A stretch of 64,000 nt of DNA from Planctomycetaceae bacterium (GTDB lineage: Bacteria > Planctomycetota > Planctomycetia > Planctomycetales > Planctomycetaceae): the NCBI GenBank assembly GCA_015485495.1, contig WFTL01000169.1, positions 1-64,000 on the forward strand, written 5' to 3'. Of the stretch, positions 8,998 through 18,561 are shown piece after piece; position 1 is the first letter of the stretch, and each line of letters opens with the position of its first letter. Both the position numbers and the translations under genes were made by a program. The notes below the pieces were generated by a model that ran no database searches, had not been told where the DNA came from, and saw only the letters and a program-made list of their open reading frames with translations.

Positions 8998-9685
8998 CGC
9001 CTGATCCTTTGCAAAACCTGGTCAGTGGATTGTCGGCCGAAAACCTGTGCCGACAGCGGCAGCAATGGCCTGCCTTGAAATCATCGAAGACCTCTCTCCC
9101 GCACAGCCTGCACCTGGGTGCCGTCTGTTCAGCGGGAAAGAGTGGAATGCCGGAGCGTCCGACCGAACCGGCAGAAGAAGTCGCTTGTCAGGCAGATCTC
9201 CCCATGAGAGAATACGCATTCGGAACCGGTTTGTTCAACAGGGAACGGAAAATCGCACGTGGTCGGGTTCGGTCGGACGCGTTCCGCCAGACCGGCAGGC
9301 CCCACCTCACGAACAGGGCTTCACGACGGAAGTTCGCGGGACACGACGTTTTCTTCGGTGATTATCTGGAGGTTTTGCCGCCGATTCGGTCCGGTCGGAC
9401 TGCGGTACCTGCCGGATTGATGGACAGGAACAACCGATGGATGTCTGCAAAAGCCTGGATCGCTTTCGGTTTTGGGGATTTCCCGGCAGGCGGGACGGCC
9501 CCCATGGGGACGTTTTTGCAAGCAGGTGATGCCGTCTGGAAAGCAGATGGCGCATCCGGAAAGATGAGGCTTCCGGACAGGGAACAGTGAGGAAACTCGC
9601 AGACGGCGGCCAGGAATCTGTGAACCGGGGGCCGTCAGGCATGCTTCGAATCGAACGGGACTGTCACGACAGCAGGGGGACAATC
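8998..9685. other. Divergent intergenic region, 688 bp, no gene recognised
   Basis: This stretch separates the divergently transcribed monooxygenase fusion and DUF3500 genes. The 193-residue plus-strand ORF inside it has Arg/Gly-rich, shadow-like composition and no recognisable motif. I see no tRNA, repeat or clear hairpin terminator. It must hold promoters for both flanking genes, but I could not place them. Confidence 0.5.
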
Positions 9686-10714
9686 ATGTCGAAAAACCGA
9701 AACGGGGGATTCAGTGAGACAGGACGGCGGGAATTTCTTCAGATGTCCGCCGTTTCGGCGGCAGCGGTCGCCGGGCTGCACGGCGACCGCGTTTCGGCCC
9801 GACTGAATACCGGGGACACGACTTCGGAAGACCTGGTCCGACAGTTGTATGCATCGCTTTCGGAACAGCAGCGTGCAGAAGTCTGCTTCGACTGGGATCA
9901 CACGACTCCGGAACAGGGCCTGTTGAGGACGCATGTGAGCAACAACTGGCACATCACTCCGCACCGCGTCGTCAGCAGTTTTTACACGCCGGACCAGCAG
10001 GAACTGATCGAAGCGCTGTTCTGGAGTCTGTACAACCCGGAGTGGATTCCGAAGATTCGACGCCAGCTGAAAGACGATGCGGGAGGATACGGTCGCGGTC
10101 AGAGTCTGGCTCTGTTCGGAAATCCGGAATCGGGCCCCTTCGAACTGGTCATCACAGGCCGGCATCTGACAATTCGCTGCGATGGCAATTCCACGCCCCA
10201 TGTGGCCTTCGGAGGACCGGTGTTCTACGGCCATGCGGCCGGCGGGTTCCATGAAGCGCCGGATCATCCCGGAAATGTTTTCTGGTCGCAGGCCGTTCGT
10301 GCGAACGAGGTGTACAGCATGCTGGACGGGCGGCAGCGCCGGCAGGCTCTGATCACCAACTCGCCCCCGGAAGAGGATGTCCATTTCCGATCCGGAAACG
10401 GATTCCCGGGGATTCCCGTGAGCGAACTGTCGTCAGATCAGCGAGAAAAGCTGGAGAGCGTCCTGAAGCTGCTCGTGGAACCATTTCGAGCGGCAGAACG
10501 CCAGGAAGCTCTGAACTGCCTGCAGGCTCAGGGCGGTCTGGAACGCTGTGCCCTTTCTTTCTACGAGTCCGATGATGTCGGCAACGACGGAATCTGGGAC
10601 ACATGGCGGCTGGAAGGGCCATCGTTTGTCTGGCATTACCGGGGAGATCCCCATGTGCATGTGTGGGTCAACGTTGCCGACGATCCTTCCGTGAAAATCA
10701 CCACGGCCGGGTGA
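9686..10714 (+). CDS. Tat-exported DUF3500 protein
   Basis: This is a 342-residue protein. The chosen ATG (SKNRNGGFSE) has an AGGGGGA ribosome-binding site and places a twin-arginine signal, GRREFLQMSAVSAAAVAG, near the N-terminus; the track start 99 bp earlier lacks both. The rest matches the DUF3500 pattern: a helical start (LYASLSEQQRAEVCFDWDH), PHRVVSSFYTPDQQELIEALF, then LTIRCDGNSTPHVAFGGPVFYGH and a C-terminal WRLEGPSFVWHYRG with a His-rich HVHVWVN. Tat export suggests a folded or metal-containing protein outside the cytoplasm. DUF3500 proteins have no established reaction. The gene begins a plus-strand run of three. Confidence 0.8.
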   Translation: MSKNRNGGFSETGRREFLQMSAVSAAAVAGLHGDRVSARLNTGDTTSEDLVRQLYASLSEQQRAEVCFDWDHTTPEQGLLRTHVSNNWHITPHRVVSSFYTPDQQELIEALFWSLYNPEWIPKIRRQLKDDAGGYGRGQSLALFGNPESGPFELVITGRHLTIRCDGNSTPHVAFGGPVFYGHAAGGFHEAPDHPGNVFWSQAVRANEVYSMLDGRQRRQALITNSPPEEDVHFRSGNGFPGIPVSELSSDQREKLESVLKLLVEPFRAAERQEALNCLQAQGGLERCALSFYESDDVGNDGIWDTWRLEGPSFVWHYRGDPHVHVWVNVADDPSVKITTAG

Positions 10715-10854
10715 GCGATCTGTGTGCATACCCGGAGGTTCCGGACAGTCAGATGATTTCCGGAGCAAAAGACGGATTCTGATCTTGCAGAATCAGGGAC
10801 GGTCAATACTCTTGCCGACCGGTTCACTTTCTCTCAGCCACGTGACCTCCTGGG

Positions 10855-11640
10855 GTGAACTTCAGCATGGATGTTTTTCTCCGGCGGCAGTCCAGCGGAA
10901 AGTGTGTCGCCCCGGAAGGCACGGGACACCTGCTGCTTTCCGAACCGCTGCGGGCCCAGGGGCCGGCTGAACTGGAAAAGGAAATCGTCCAGCTCCGAAA
11001 ACGCCGCGTGCGGTTTGTCAGCGTGCGGCGGCAGCAGGTGCTGCGTCTGGGGCGGAAACATCTGTGCCACATCCTGTCTTCCACTGGAATTCAGGTGGGA
11101 GCTGTCGGGTACGCGGGCGGATTCACCGGAACCCTGGGGCCCGGCTACGACGCTTCTGTCAAAGACACGCAGCGGGCACTCGAACTGGCTGCGGAACTCG
11201 GCGCCAGATCGCTCGTCATTCTTCCCGGCAGTCGAGGCCGCCACACATGGAATCATTCCAGCCGCACCATCCGGGCCGGACTGGAACGCTGTCTGGACGA
11301 TGCGCTGCGTTATCGCATCGATATGCAGGTCGCCCTGAACACGGTTCTGGGAGGCAGTCGTGATGTGTATCGGCCCCACGACCAGCGTCCTCTGGACTGG
11401 ATCGCCGACATGGGAAGTCACCGCATCCGCGGCCTCATGGTGCTTCGAGGACCGGACTGTCTGGATCAGATGCCTGACTGCTGGCGGCGCAACCTGCTTT
11501 CCGGTGGAATTCTGCGGTTGAGTCGCCGCTGCTGCGAAATCGCGAGCCGATCGAGTATTCTTGCATCGCTTGTCCGTGCGCTCAATCAGCCGCTGCCTGC
11601 CCGGACGGAATCCCGGGAACCGGTCGCCTTCAAAGCCTGA
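10855..11640 (+). CDS. Xylose-isomerase-like TIM-barrel protein
   Basis: This is a 261-residue protein. GTG at 10855 is the track start; ATG at 10867 is equally possible. The middle part reads like the sugar phosphate isomerase/epimerase (AP endonuclease family 2) barrel: HILSSTGIQVGAVGYAGGF, then DTQRALELAAELGARSLVILPG, GLERCLDDALRYRIDMQVALN and HRIRGLMVLRG. The metal-binding Glu/His set cannot be placed with confidence, and the sequence around the expected Glu (VALNTVL) lacks one. It may therefore be a degenerate or non-catalytic relative. The N-terminal 30 residues are atypical for the family. Function is unknown. Confidence 0.6.
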   Translation: MNFSMDVFLRRQSSGKCVAPEGTGHLLLSEPLRAQGPAELEKEIVQLRKRRVRFVSVRRQQVLRLGRKHLCHILSSTGIQVGAVGYAGGFTGTLGPGYDASVKDTQRALELAAELGARSLVILPGSRGRHTWNHSSRTIRAGLERCLDDALRYRIDMQVALNTVLGGSRDVYRPHDQRPLDWIADMGSHRIRGLMVLRGPDCLDQMPDCWRRNLLSGGILRLSRRCCEIASRSSILASLVRALNQPLPARTESREPVAFKA

Positions 11641-11889
11641 ACAGCGCCGCTGAAATCTGAACAGCCCCGGGGCCGGCGTGGTTGGGAATCGTCCCGATGT
11701 CAGCGGACCGGCTGTTGTTCAGAATGGCACGAGCGGACCGAATGACGTGACGTCCCCTGCCAGGAGGCGTCCGTGTACTCGCTGCCGTGCGATCCGCTCA
11801 TTTCATCCCCGGAACACTCGACATTCCCCATTGTCTTCCGGAAAATCGGGCATCATTGGAGACGTTTTTCGAAAGCTCGACCGGGCGGC

Positions 11890-14800
11890 ATGTACCAGCG
11901 GCTGAAAATGGCGAAATGGCTGTGTGTTCTGACGGTGTGCCTGGGGACCGGTCATGGTCTGACAGCAGATGCTTCAGAACGCGACGTCGAACAGTTTTTC
12001 GAAACACAGATCCGCCCGCTGCTGGCCACCCGCTGCATGGAGTGCCATGGACCGTCCGAACAGTCCGGCGGACTGCGTGTCGATTCGAAGACCGCTCTGA
12101 TGGCCGGCGGCGATTCCGGCCCGGTCATCATTCCAGGACACCCGGATGACAGCCGTCTGATCCATGCCGTTCGGCGTTCGAACGACCTGGAAATGCCTCC
12201 GGACGCTTCTTTGTCGGAAACGGAAGTCGGGCTGCTGGAACAGTGGGTGCGTCTGGGGGCTCCCTGGCCGGAATCCTCCGCCCTGCTCCAGGACCCGCGT
12301 GCCCAGGCGGCCGAACATCACTGGGCATTTCAGCCGATCCGGTCTGTGATGCCTCCGGATCTCGACGACCCCTGGATTCAGAATCCGATCGATGCATTCA
12401 TTCTGAAGCGGCTGAAGGAACACGGACTTCGGCCGTCTCCGGCGGCAGATCACCGGACTTTGCGTCGCCGTGCCGCGCTGACGCTCACCGGCCTGCTCCC
12501 GGAAGAAACAGACCGGGACTCTTTTGAGTCCGACAGCCGGACCGAATCGCTGAATCGATACGTGGACCGGCTCCTGAGTTCCGTGGCCTATGGAGAACAC
12601 TGGGCGCGGCACTGGATGGATCTGGCACGCTATTCGGATTCCAAAGGCTATGTATACTCACGGGAAGGCCGCATGTGGGTCCACGCGTGGAGATATCGGG
12701 ACTGGCTCATCGAAGCGTTCACATCCGACATGCCGTACGATCGGTTCCTGCTGCTTCAGATGGCGGCAGACCAGGTGCCCGACCGCCGCCAGGAGGATCT
12801 GGCAGCCATGGGATTTCTCACGCTGGGGCGTCGTTTTCTGGGCGTGACACGCGACATCATCGATGATCGGATCGACACGATCACGCGGACCACAATGGGA
12901 CTCACCGTTGCCTGTGCCCGCTGCCACGATCACAAGTACGATCCCATTCCCACGACAGACTACTATGCGCTGTACGGTGTCCTGCAGAGCTGTCGGGAGC
13001 GCCGCGTTCTGCTGCCGCCAAAGACGGCCCCTTCCGAAGAATGGCTCAAAGAGCTGGAAAAACGGCAGACGGCTCTGTCCGACCGTTATCAGAAAGAACG
13101 CCGGACGGCTGCCGACCGCTGCCGGGATATGCTGGACCGCTATCTGCACGTCCAGCTCCACATGGAAACCATTCCCGTACAGGGGTTCGATCAGATTCTT
13201 CTGCCCGACGACGTGATTCCGGAAACAGCACGGCGCTGGGAGACTTTTCTTCGCCGTGCTGAACGGACGGCCAGCCCCGTCTTTCGACACTGGCACGCTC
13301 TGCTGGCTGTTCCGGAAGAGCAGCTGGCAGCCCGGGCGCCTGAGATTCTGCGGCGTCTGGCCGGTGAGGCCCCGGAGGGGGTCAATGAACGTGTTGTCCG
13401 GGCTTTTCGGGATGCTCCCGTCCCCCGCCGGCATTCCGACGTGGTGGATGTGTACGTGGCCCTGCTGGAAGGCATCCGGGACACCTGGCGGTCATCGCAG
13501 CAGTCTTCGGCAGACTCATTTCCATCGGACGCGGCCGCCGAACAGCTTCGAAACGTTTTGTATGGAGATCAGTCGCCGTGCTGCGTTCCTGATGAAGATC
13601 TGGTCCACACGGAAGCCCTGTTCACCACGAAAGTCTGTCGGGAACTGTGGGAACTGCAGAAGGCCGTTGATGAATGGATTCTCGCGTCACCCCACAAACA
13701 GCCGGTGGCACGCATTCTTGAAGATCGCGCTGTCCCGGAAGAGCCTCGGGTGTTCCGGCGGGGCAATCCGAAAACGCCGGGTCCGGAGGTTCCAAGAGCT
13801 TTTCTGACGCTGCTGACACAGGGAACCGTGCAGCCTTTCCAGCACGGAAGCGGCCGGCTGGAACTGGCGCGGCAGGTGATTTCCCGAGACAATCCGCTCA
13901 CGGCCCGTGTGCTGGTCAACCGTGTGTGGGCGTGGCATTTCGGACAGGGACTCGTCAGAACTCCCAGTGATTTCGGCGTCCGCGCCGACATCCCGTCTCA
14001 TCCGGATCTGCTCGACTGGCTGGCCGCCCGGTTCATGGAACATGGGTGGAGTCTGAAGTATCTGCACCGACTCATTCTGTCATCGGCCGCCTGGCAGCAG
14101 CAGTCATCTGCCAAAACGTCTCACGATACGCAGCAGTGGCAGACGGCCGGACAGGTGGATCCGGAAAACCGCCTGCTGTGGCGGATGATGCCCCACCGTC
14201 TGACATTCGAAGAATACCGAGACGCCGTCCTGCTGACATCCGGACAGCTCGATCGAACCGCATACGGACGGCCGGTCGATCTGCTGACCGGCAGCCGGCC
14301 CGCTCGTCGGTCTGTGTATGGTTTCATCGATCGCCGATTCTTTCCGGGTGTTCTGCGCGTGTTCGATGTCGCCAACCCGGATATGCATGTGGCTCAGCGC
14401 CGTCAGACCACGGTTCCTCAGCAGGCACTGTTTTTCATGAATCACCCGTTCGTGCTGCAGTGTGCTCGTGAGCTGTCCGCGACCTCAGCATCGCCTGAAG
14501 GACCACAGACGCAGCCGACGGCTGCAGATGATCGTCAGCGGGTGGTTCGGCTTTTTCAGCAGGTTCTGCAGCGTGAGCCGACGGAAGCGGAAATCCAGGA
14601 GTCCCTGGCTTTCGTGGACACCGCGCGGCGTGCGAAACGTCCTGCAGTCCGTCCCCAGGTGCTCTGCTGGTCCTATCTGTACGGACAGTACGATGAAGCC
14701 GAGCAGCGGGTTGGCCATGCAGTTCCCCTGCCGCACTTCACGGGAAGTGCCTGGCAGGGAGGACACGACTGGCCGGACAGTCGTCTGGGCTGGGTCCGGC

Positions 14801-15246
14801 TGACGGCGCAGGGGGGCCATCCCGGAAACGACCTGAAGCATGCCTGCATTCGGCGCTGGACGGCTCCGGCCGACATGACAGTCGACGTGCGGTCTGCGGT
14901 GCATCATGACGCACAGCCTGGCGACGGCATCCGGGCATTCATCGTTCACAGCACCGGCGGGTGTCTGGCGTCTGCCGCCGTGCATTCACGGCAGGTGGCG
15001 CTGGATGTCAGTCAGGTGGATGTCCGGACCGGCGACACTCTGGACTTCATCGTGGATATCGGAGACGGTCTCGGACATGACCAGTTCCGGTGGCACATCA
15101 CGCTGAGCGACGTCGCTGAGTCGACTTCGGACGAAACGTGGGATTCAGAAAACGATTTCCATGGCCCGGTCGAACAGCCGCTGACACCGTGGGAACAACT
15201 GACTCACGTTCTGCTGTGCAGCAATGAGTTTCAGTTCGTCGACTGA
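11890..15246 (+). CDS. Planctomycete PSCyt1-PSCyt2-PSD1 cytochrome c-like protein
   Basis: This 1,118-residue protein starts MYQRLKMAKWL, which gives a signal peptide ending near LTADA; the longer track start is unlikely. The PSCyt1 domain carries one heme motif, RCMECHGPSEQSGG. PSCyt2 follows (PIDAFILKRLKEHGLRP, YGEHWARHWMDLARYSDSKG, CARCHDHKYDPIPTTDYY, which holds a second CxxCH). PSD1 comes next (NPLTARVLVNRVWAWHFG, HPDLLDWLAARFMEHGWS). The last 170 residues form an added beta-rich domain not usual in the family. These proteins are abundant in planctomycetes and often sit next to a DUF1501 sulfatase-like gene; none is adjacent here. The role is unproven, presumably extracytoplasmic polymer or redox processing. 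Confidence 0.9.
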   Translation: MYQRLKMAKWLCVLTVCLGTGHGLTADASERDVEQFFETQIRPLLATRCMECHGPSEQSGGLRVDSKTALMAGGDSGPVIIPGHPDDSRLIHAVRRSNDLEMPPDASLSETEVGLLEQWVRLGAPWPESSALLQDPRAQAAEHHWAFQPIRSVMPPDLDDPWIQNPIDAFILKRLKEHGLRPSPAADHRTLRRRAALTLTGLLPEETDRDSFESDSRTESLNRYVDRLLSSVAYGEHWARHWMDLARYSDSKGYVYSREGRMWVHAWRYRDWLIEAFTSDMPYDRFLLLQMAADQVPDRRQEDLAAMGFLTLGRRFLGVTRDIIDDRIDTITRTTMGLTVACARCHDHKYDPIPTTDYYALYGVLQSCRERRVLLPPKTAPSEEWLKELEKRQTALSDRYQKERRTAADRCRDMLDRYLHVQLHMETIPVQGFDQILLPDDVIPETARRWETFLRRAERTASPVFRHWHALLAVPEEQLAARAPEILRRLAGEAPEGVNERVVRAFRDAPVPRRHSDVVDVYVALLEGIRDTWRSSQQSSADSFPSDAAAEQLRNVLYGDQSPCCVPDEDLVHTEALFTTKVCRELWELQKAVDEWILASPHKQPVARILEDRAVPEEPRVFRRGNPKTPGPEVPRAFLTLLTQGTVQPFQHGSGRLELARQVISRDNPLTARVLVNRVWAWHFGQGLVRTPSDFGVRADIPSHPDLLDWLAARFMEHGWSLKYLHRLILSSAAWQQQSSAKTSHDTQQWQTAGQVDPENRLLWRMMPHRLTFEEYRDAVLLTSGQLDRTAYGRPVDLLTGSRPARRSVYGFIDRRFFPGVLRVFDVANPDMHVAQRRQTTVPQQALFFMNHPFVLQCARELSATSASPEGPQTQPTAADDRQRVVRLFQQVLQREPTEAEIQESLAFVDTARRAKRPAVRPQVLCWSYLYGQYDEAEQRVGHAVPLPHFTGSAWQGGHDWPDSRLGWVRLTAQGGHPGNDLKHACIRRWTAPADMTVDVRSAVHHDAQPGDGIRAFIVHSTGGCLASAAVHSRQVALDVSQVDVRTGDTLDFIVDIGDGLGHDQFRWHITLSDVAESTSDETWDSENDFHGPVEQPLTPWEQLTHVLLCSNEFQFVD

Positions 15247-15308
15247 CACGGAAAGATTCCGGACGTCTTCGGTTCACCGGTTCGCTCCTTCACCGTGCTG
15301 CCACCTGT

Positions 15309-16076
15309 TCACCAGGCCGATACGGTGCCGTGTTTCGTACAGATGGACGGCTGTTGCACCGTGCGTCGGAATCCGGAAAACCGCGTCTCCTCCGGTGTCG
15401 GCCGGCGAAGAAGCTGTCGATGCGGGCGGGCGGGCGTCCGTTCCCGGAACGACCAGGAATCCAGATAAGCGGTGAATGCCGCAACGCGGCAGCGTCGCAT
15501 CATGTGGATGGGATCCGCCCCGTACCAGGCCGGATCCGACGCGACCAGATCGATTCCGGAAATCTTCTGCAGCCGTTCGTCCAGATCCTGCACCGCAGCC
15601 AGCAGGGCGGACAGACTCAGGCGGCAGGTCGGAAAAAGAAGCGAACGCAGCAGGCGATAGCGGAACGGCGACAGCTTCTGCAGAGATTGCGCCGGAGGGC
15701 GGACCACACTGATGGAACAGCCGGAATGGCGCTGCAGGCGGGCGGCGATGTCGGCAACGGCCAGCGCCACAGCGTGGGGGCTTTGTCCATAGGCCAGGTC
15801 GTTGCCGATGTCAGAAATGAGAGCGGCCTGCGGGGGAGGATCATCGGGGAGACGCTTCCACAGTCCGCAGTCTCGGATGGCGGGAAGGACACGCACACCA
15901 AACCGGCTGGAAGCCAGATACGCCCGCCCCATGCCGTGGGCCGTCAGCACATGCACCGGCTGCGGCAGACGTCGAAAGACGCATCGCATGAGACACGGCC
16001 AGCCCAGGGCCATGTTGCTGGCGCCCAGCAGCACGACGGTCGAACCGGTCCGGGAGGAACTGTGCGCCACAGACAA
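15309..16076 (-). CDS. SGNH-hydrolase-like protein, last gene of glycan operon
   Basis: The 255-residue protein has SGNH blocks in order: block I as VVLLGASNMALGW (Ser within the GAS core), block III as SDIGNDLAYG, and a C-terminal DPAWYGADPIHM matching the Asp-x-x-His block V. Between them lies a long helical stretch. SGNH enzymes are esterases or acyltransferase partners, often acting on O-acetyl groups of sugars. It is the seventh and last gene of the minus-strand operon that begins with the GT41 gene, 18 bp after the SAM methyltransferase. An O-acyl esterase acting on the modified glycan is a reasonable guess. No signal peptide is evident. Confidence 0.7.
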   Translation of the reverse strand: MSVAHSSSRTGSTVVLLGASNMALGWPCLMRCVFRRLPQPVHVLTAHGMGRAYLASSRFGVRVLPAIRDCGLWKRLPDDPPPQAALISDIGNDLAYGQSPHAVALAVADIAARLQRHSGCSISVVRPPAQSLQKLSPFRYRLLRSLLFPTCRLSLSALLAAVQDLDERLQKISGIDLVASDPAWYGADPIHMMRRCRVAAFTAYLDSWSFRERTPARPHRQLLRRPTPEETRFSGFRRTVQQPSICTKHGTVSAW

Positions 16077-16094
16077 GGTGGAAACCCTGTTCGC

Positions 16095-16784
16095 TCAGGA
16101 AACGAAACCGGCCTCACGCGTCGACCGGCGCGTGCGGCCGGACAACGGCCGCCGGTAGACGTAGGTCGTGTATTCGTAAAGGCCATAGTCGTTCCGCACG
16201 ACGAAGTGGCGGCTGAGCTGCCGGCAGACGAACCAGGCCAATTCGTCCAGCGGCAGATGGAACAGGTCGTCACGCTCCCAGTCCACCTGTTTGCTCATCA
16301 CATTGAACGCGATTCCCTGAGTGCAGCGGGAAAACAGCAGTTCGGTCACCTGCCGGACGAAGCAGAACATGTCCTCAAACGACATCCGGCAGCGGGAGGT
16401 GAAAACCCCATTGATGACCGCATAATCGAATGACGGAAGTTCATCCGGTGTCCGCAGAACATCCAGACAGCGAAAATCGGTCTGTGGAAACTTGCTGTGG
16501 CACTGACGAATGAACCGTTCGGACAGATCAATGCCGCAGTAGTCGATGTGAGAAAGGCGTGTTTCCTGCATGTACTCATACAGATGTCCGGCGCCGCATC
16601 CGAAATCCAGCAGCCGTACCGGATCGGACGCGGGTTCTCGAATCACGTCCAGCATGACCTGATAGCGTGTGCGGGCGTCGTCCAGGTTCGGCCAGCCCAT
16701 GCCCAGCGGCGAATCCCCCAGACGATCGAAGTAGGATTCCGTACAGTCCGTAATCTGCCGGTAGTCGGGAAGAAAAGACACCAT
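16095..16784 (-). CDS. Class I SAM-dependent methyltransferase
   Basis: This 229-residue protein starts MVSFLPDYRQITDC. The ATG at 16784 has GGAG eight bases upstream, so it is preferred over the track start. Motif I is VRLLDFGCGAGHLYEYM, followed by IDYCGIDLSERFIRQC and DFRCLDVLRTPDELPSFDYAVINGVF, the standard order of a Rossmann methyltransferase. The segment between Asp and the helix matches the UbiE/small-molecule type. The C-terminus has LYEYTTYVYRRP. It is the sixth gene of the GT41 operon, 51 bp after the TylF-like gene. It probably methylates a sugar or a group on the modified product; the acceptor is not visible. Confidence 0.85.
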   Translation of the reverse strand: MVSFLPDYRQITDCTESYFDRLGDSPLGMGWPNLDDARTRYQVMLDVIREPASDPVRLLDFGCGAGHLYEYMQETRLSHIDYCGIDLSERFIRQCHSKFPQTDFRCLDVLRTPDELPSFDYAVINGVFTSRCRMSFEDMFCFVRQVTELLFSRCTQGIAFNVMSKQVDWERDDLFHLPLDELAWFVCRQLSRHFVVRNDYGLYEYTTYVYRRPLSGRTRRSTREAGFVS

Positions 16785-16835
16785 GAAAACATCTCCGCAG
16801 GACACTGCCAGGGACGGACCATCTGCGACGGTCTG

Positions 16836-17618
16836 TCAGGACACCACGAAGTAGGATTCATCCGCACTCCACAGGCTGCGGCGCAGAGCCACCGAAGAGA
16901 GCCCCAGAGCATCCCGGACGGCTGTGGTTTCTCCTGGAAACGAAGCATGATTCAGTTCGTCGAACCCGATGACCGAACCCTGGGTGACACGGTCCTTCAG
17001 CAGCCGCAGGCATTCCAGAGTCGGCTGGTACAGATCCATATCGAAATAGGCCAGTGCGACGATCGTTTCCGGGTGTTTTTCGAGATAGCGGGCGAATTCC
17101 ACTTCGGCCCGCCCACTGATGATTTCGAACTTGCGCACTTCGGGCAGAGGCGACTGGGTCTCGCGAAGTTCCATCAGTCGGTTCAGTTCCGAGGCATAGT
17201 CGTCTGTCACGGAATAGGCTCCGGGGACGGCGGCCGGAGCGGTCCCGTCGTTCCTGCTGACGTCCGGGAATCCGGAAAACGTGTCGAATCCCACGATTTT
17301 GCGGCGGTGATGGTAGGGCTCCAGAATCGAGCGGAGCGACTGCATCAAGGCCAGCGTCTGTCCCCACCGGCAGCCGAACTCCACAATGATGCCAGGCACC
17401 TGAAGAATCTGCTGGTACAGGTCTGCGAAGAACAGACAGCGTTTCAGATCCATCGGCAGCATGTACAGGCCGAGGTTTCGGATCAGTTCGTGAGGCGGGA
17501 GGGGGGAATTCAGCAGCGCCTCACAGATGCGGCTGCGTGCCTGAACGATGTCCTCGGGCATTACGGACGGATCGGTCCGCGGGACAGTTCGCGTTTCTTC
17601 GGATGAAGTTCGAATCAC
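16836..17618 (-). CDS. TylF/macrocin-O-methyltransferase-like protein
   Basis: I chose the GTG at 17618 because AAAGGA lies just upstream, giving 260 residues. ATG at MPEDIVQ (about 26 codons in) is an alternative. Family hallmarks are IIVEFGCRWGQTLALMQSL (SAM site), KIVGFDTFSGFPD, and VALAYFDMDLYQPTLECL followed by GSVIGFDELNH with the metal/acceptor Asp residues. TylF-type enzymes O-methylate deoxysugars and are common in surface glycan gene clusters. The gene lies between the sulfotransferase and a second methyltransferase in the same operon, which fits decoration of a sugar. Confidence 0.85.
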   Translation of the reverse strand: MIRTSSEETRTVPRTDPSVMPEDIVQARSRICEALLNSPLPPHELIRNLGLYMLPMDLKRCLFFADLYQQILQVPGIIVEFGCRWGQTLALMQSLRSILEPYHHRRKIVGFDTFSGFPDVSRNDGTAPAAVPGAYSVTDDYASELNRLMELRETQSPLPEVRKFEIISGRAEVEFARYLEKHPETIVALAYFDMDLYQPTLECLRLLKDRVTQGSVIGFDELNHASFPGETTAVRDALGLSSVALRRSLWSADESYFVVS

Positions 17619-17685
17619 CGGAAATCCTTTCCCATGTTCGGCATGGCGAAACGCTGACCATCTGCGCTGGACAGCGGGCCGGCAG

Positions 17686-18513
17686 TCAGGCGGCCTGACG
17701 GGAGTAACCGAACCAGTCGAAAAAGTCGGAGCAGTATTCTTCCACCTGACGTGCTTCATCGGCGGTGAGAACGGTGGTGTAGCGTCCGACGCGTGAATCG
17801 GAGACGGTTTCGCCATAGACATCCGTCGTCCAGGGCCGGAAAACGGGACTGGACGACACGACGTCTGGATCGACCAGTCCTGCGTCCGGGCGGGCATTCG
17901 GGTCCACTTCATCGAAGGAAATGCCCGTGAATCCGGTCACGTGATCGAGAGCCTGCCGGGGATCGCGAACAACGTTTTCATAGTGCACCACGGCCAGACG
18001 ATCGCGAAACCGGGCATCTTCCACTTCGAATGCCGGTCGGTAGAAGGCCACAAAATGCTCACACAGTTCGCGAATATCGCGTCGGGTGAACAGGGATGAC
18101 TGGCCGAGTTCCTTCTGGCGGCGGCCCACTTCGATCATCGATGCGATGACATCCCGCGGGTCGCGCATCATGAGCAGAAACCAGACATCGGGAACCAGAT
18201 CGAACAGGTGGGGCCAGAGCATCGTCAGATGGGGCTCCTTGAGAACGAGATGACGGCACTGGTGACGCAGTGCCGTCTGTTCCAGAAAGGCGGTGACCAC
18301 CCCGGCCTGAAAATCCCGCAGTCCCTGAATCGTTCCGAAATAGGCCTGATGACTGGTGGCGAACCCGGACAAAGCGCTGGCATAACAGGATACCTGCATT
18401 CGCAGAAAGGTCGCTTCGTAGAGATAAGCATTGGCATCCGGATGCTGGCACAGAAGTCTTTGCATCATTGAAGTGCCGCTGCGCTGGCTGCCGCCGATGA
18501 GAATGATGGCCAC
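17686..18513 (-). CDS. Sulfotransferase (PAPS-dependent)
   Basis: This is a 275-residue protein. A GTG at 18513 has AGGAAGGA upstream and places the first strand (VAIILIGG) at the N-terminus, so it is preferred over the track start. The 5'-phosphosulfate loop reads GGSQRSGTSMMQRLL, and the 3'-phosphate segment reads MMRDPRDVIASMIEVGRR. The C-terminal part, RLAVVHYENVVRDPRQAL, is typical of the family. It would transfer sulfate from PAPS to a hydroxyl or amino group on a carbohydrate or protein, in the cytoplasm. In context it is the fourth gene of the GT41 operon, so a sulfated glycan is likely. No PAPS synthesis genes are in the window. Confidence 0.88.
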   Translation of the reverse strand: MAIILIGGSQRSGTSMMQRLLCQHPDANAYLYEATFLRMQVSCYASALSGFATSHQAYFGTIQGLRDFQAGVVTAFLEQTALRHQCRHLVLKEPHLTMLWPHLFDLVPDVWFLLMMRDPRDVIASMIEVGRRQKELGQSSLFTRRDIRELCEHFVAFYRPAFEVEDARFRDRLAVVHYENVVRDPRQALDHVTGFTGISFDEVDPNARPDAGLVDPDVVSSSPVFRPWTTDVYGETVSDSRVGRYTTVLTADEARQVEEYCSDFFDWFGYSRQAA

Positions 18514-18561
18514 AGAGATTGTCCTTCCTGAGGGAGTGGAACGATGCAGCACGCCGGTCGT

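Noticed and set aside
7333-9078. 581-residue plus-strand ORF opposite the redoxin-monooxygenase fusion
   Set aside because: Shadow of the real gene; no family similarity and no ribosome-binding site.
9009-9590. 193-residue ORF in the intergenic gap
   Set aside because: Arg/Gly-rich, no motif or signal peptide, and it ends before the clear Tat-exported gene; treated as noncoding.
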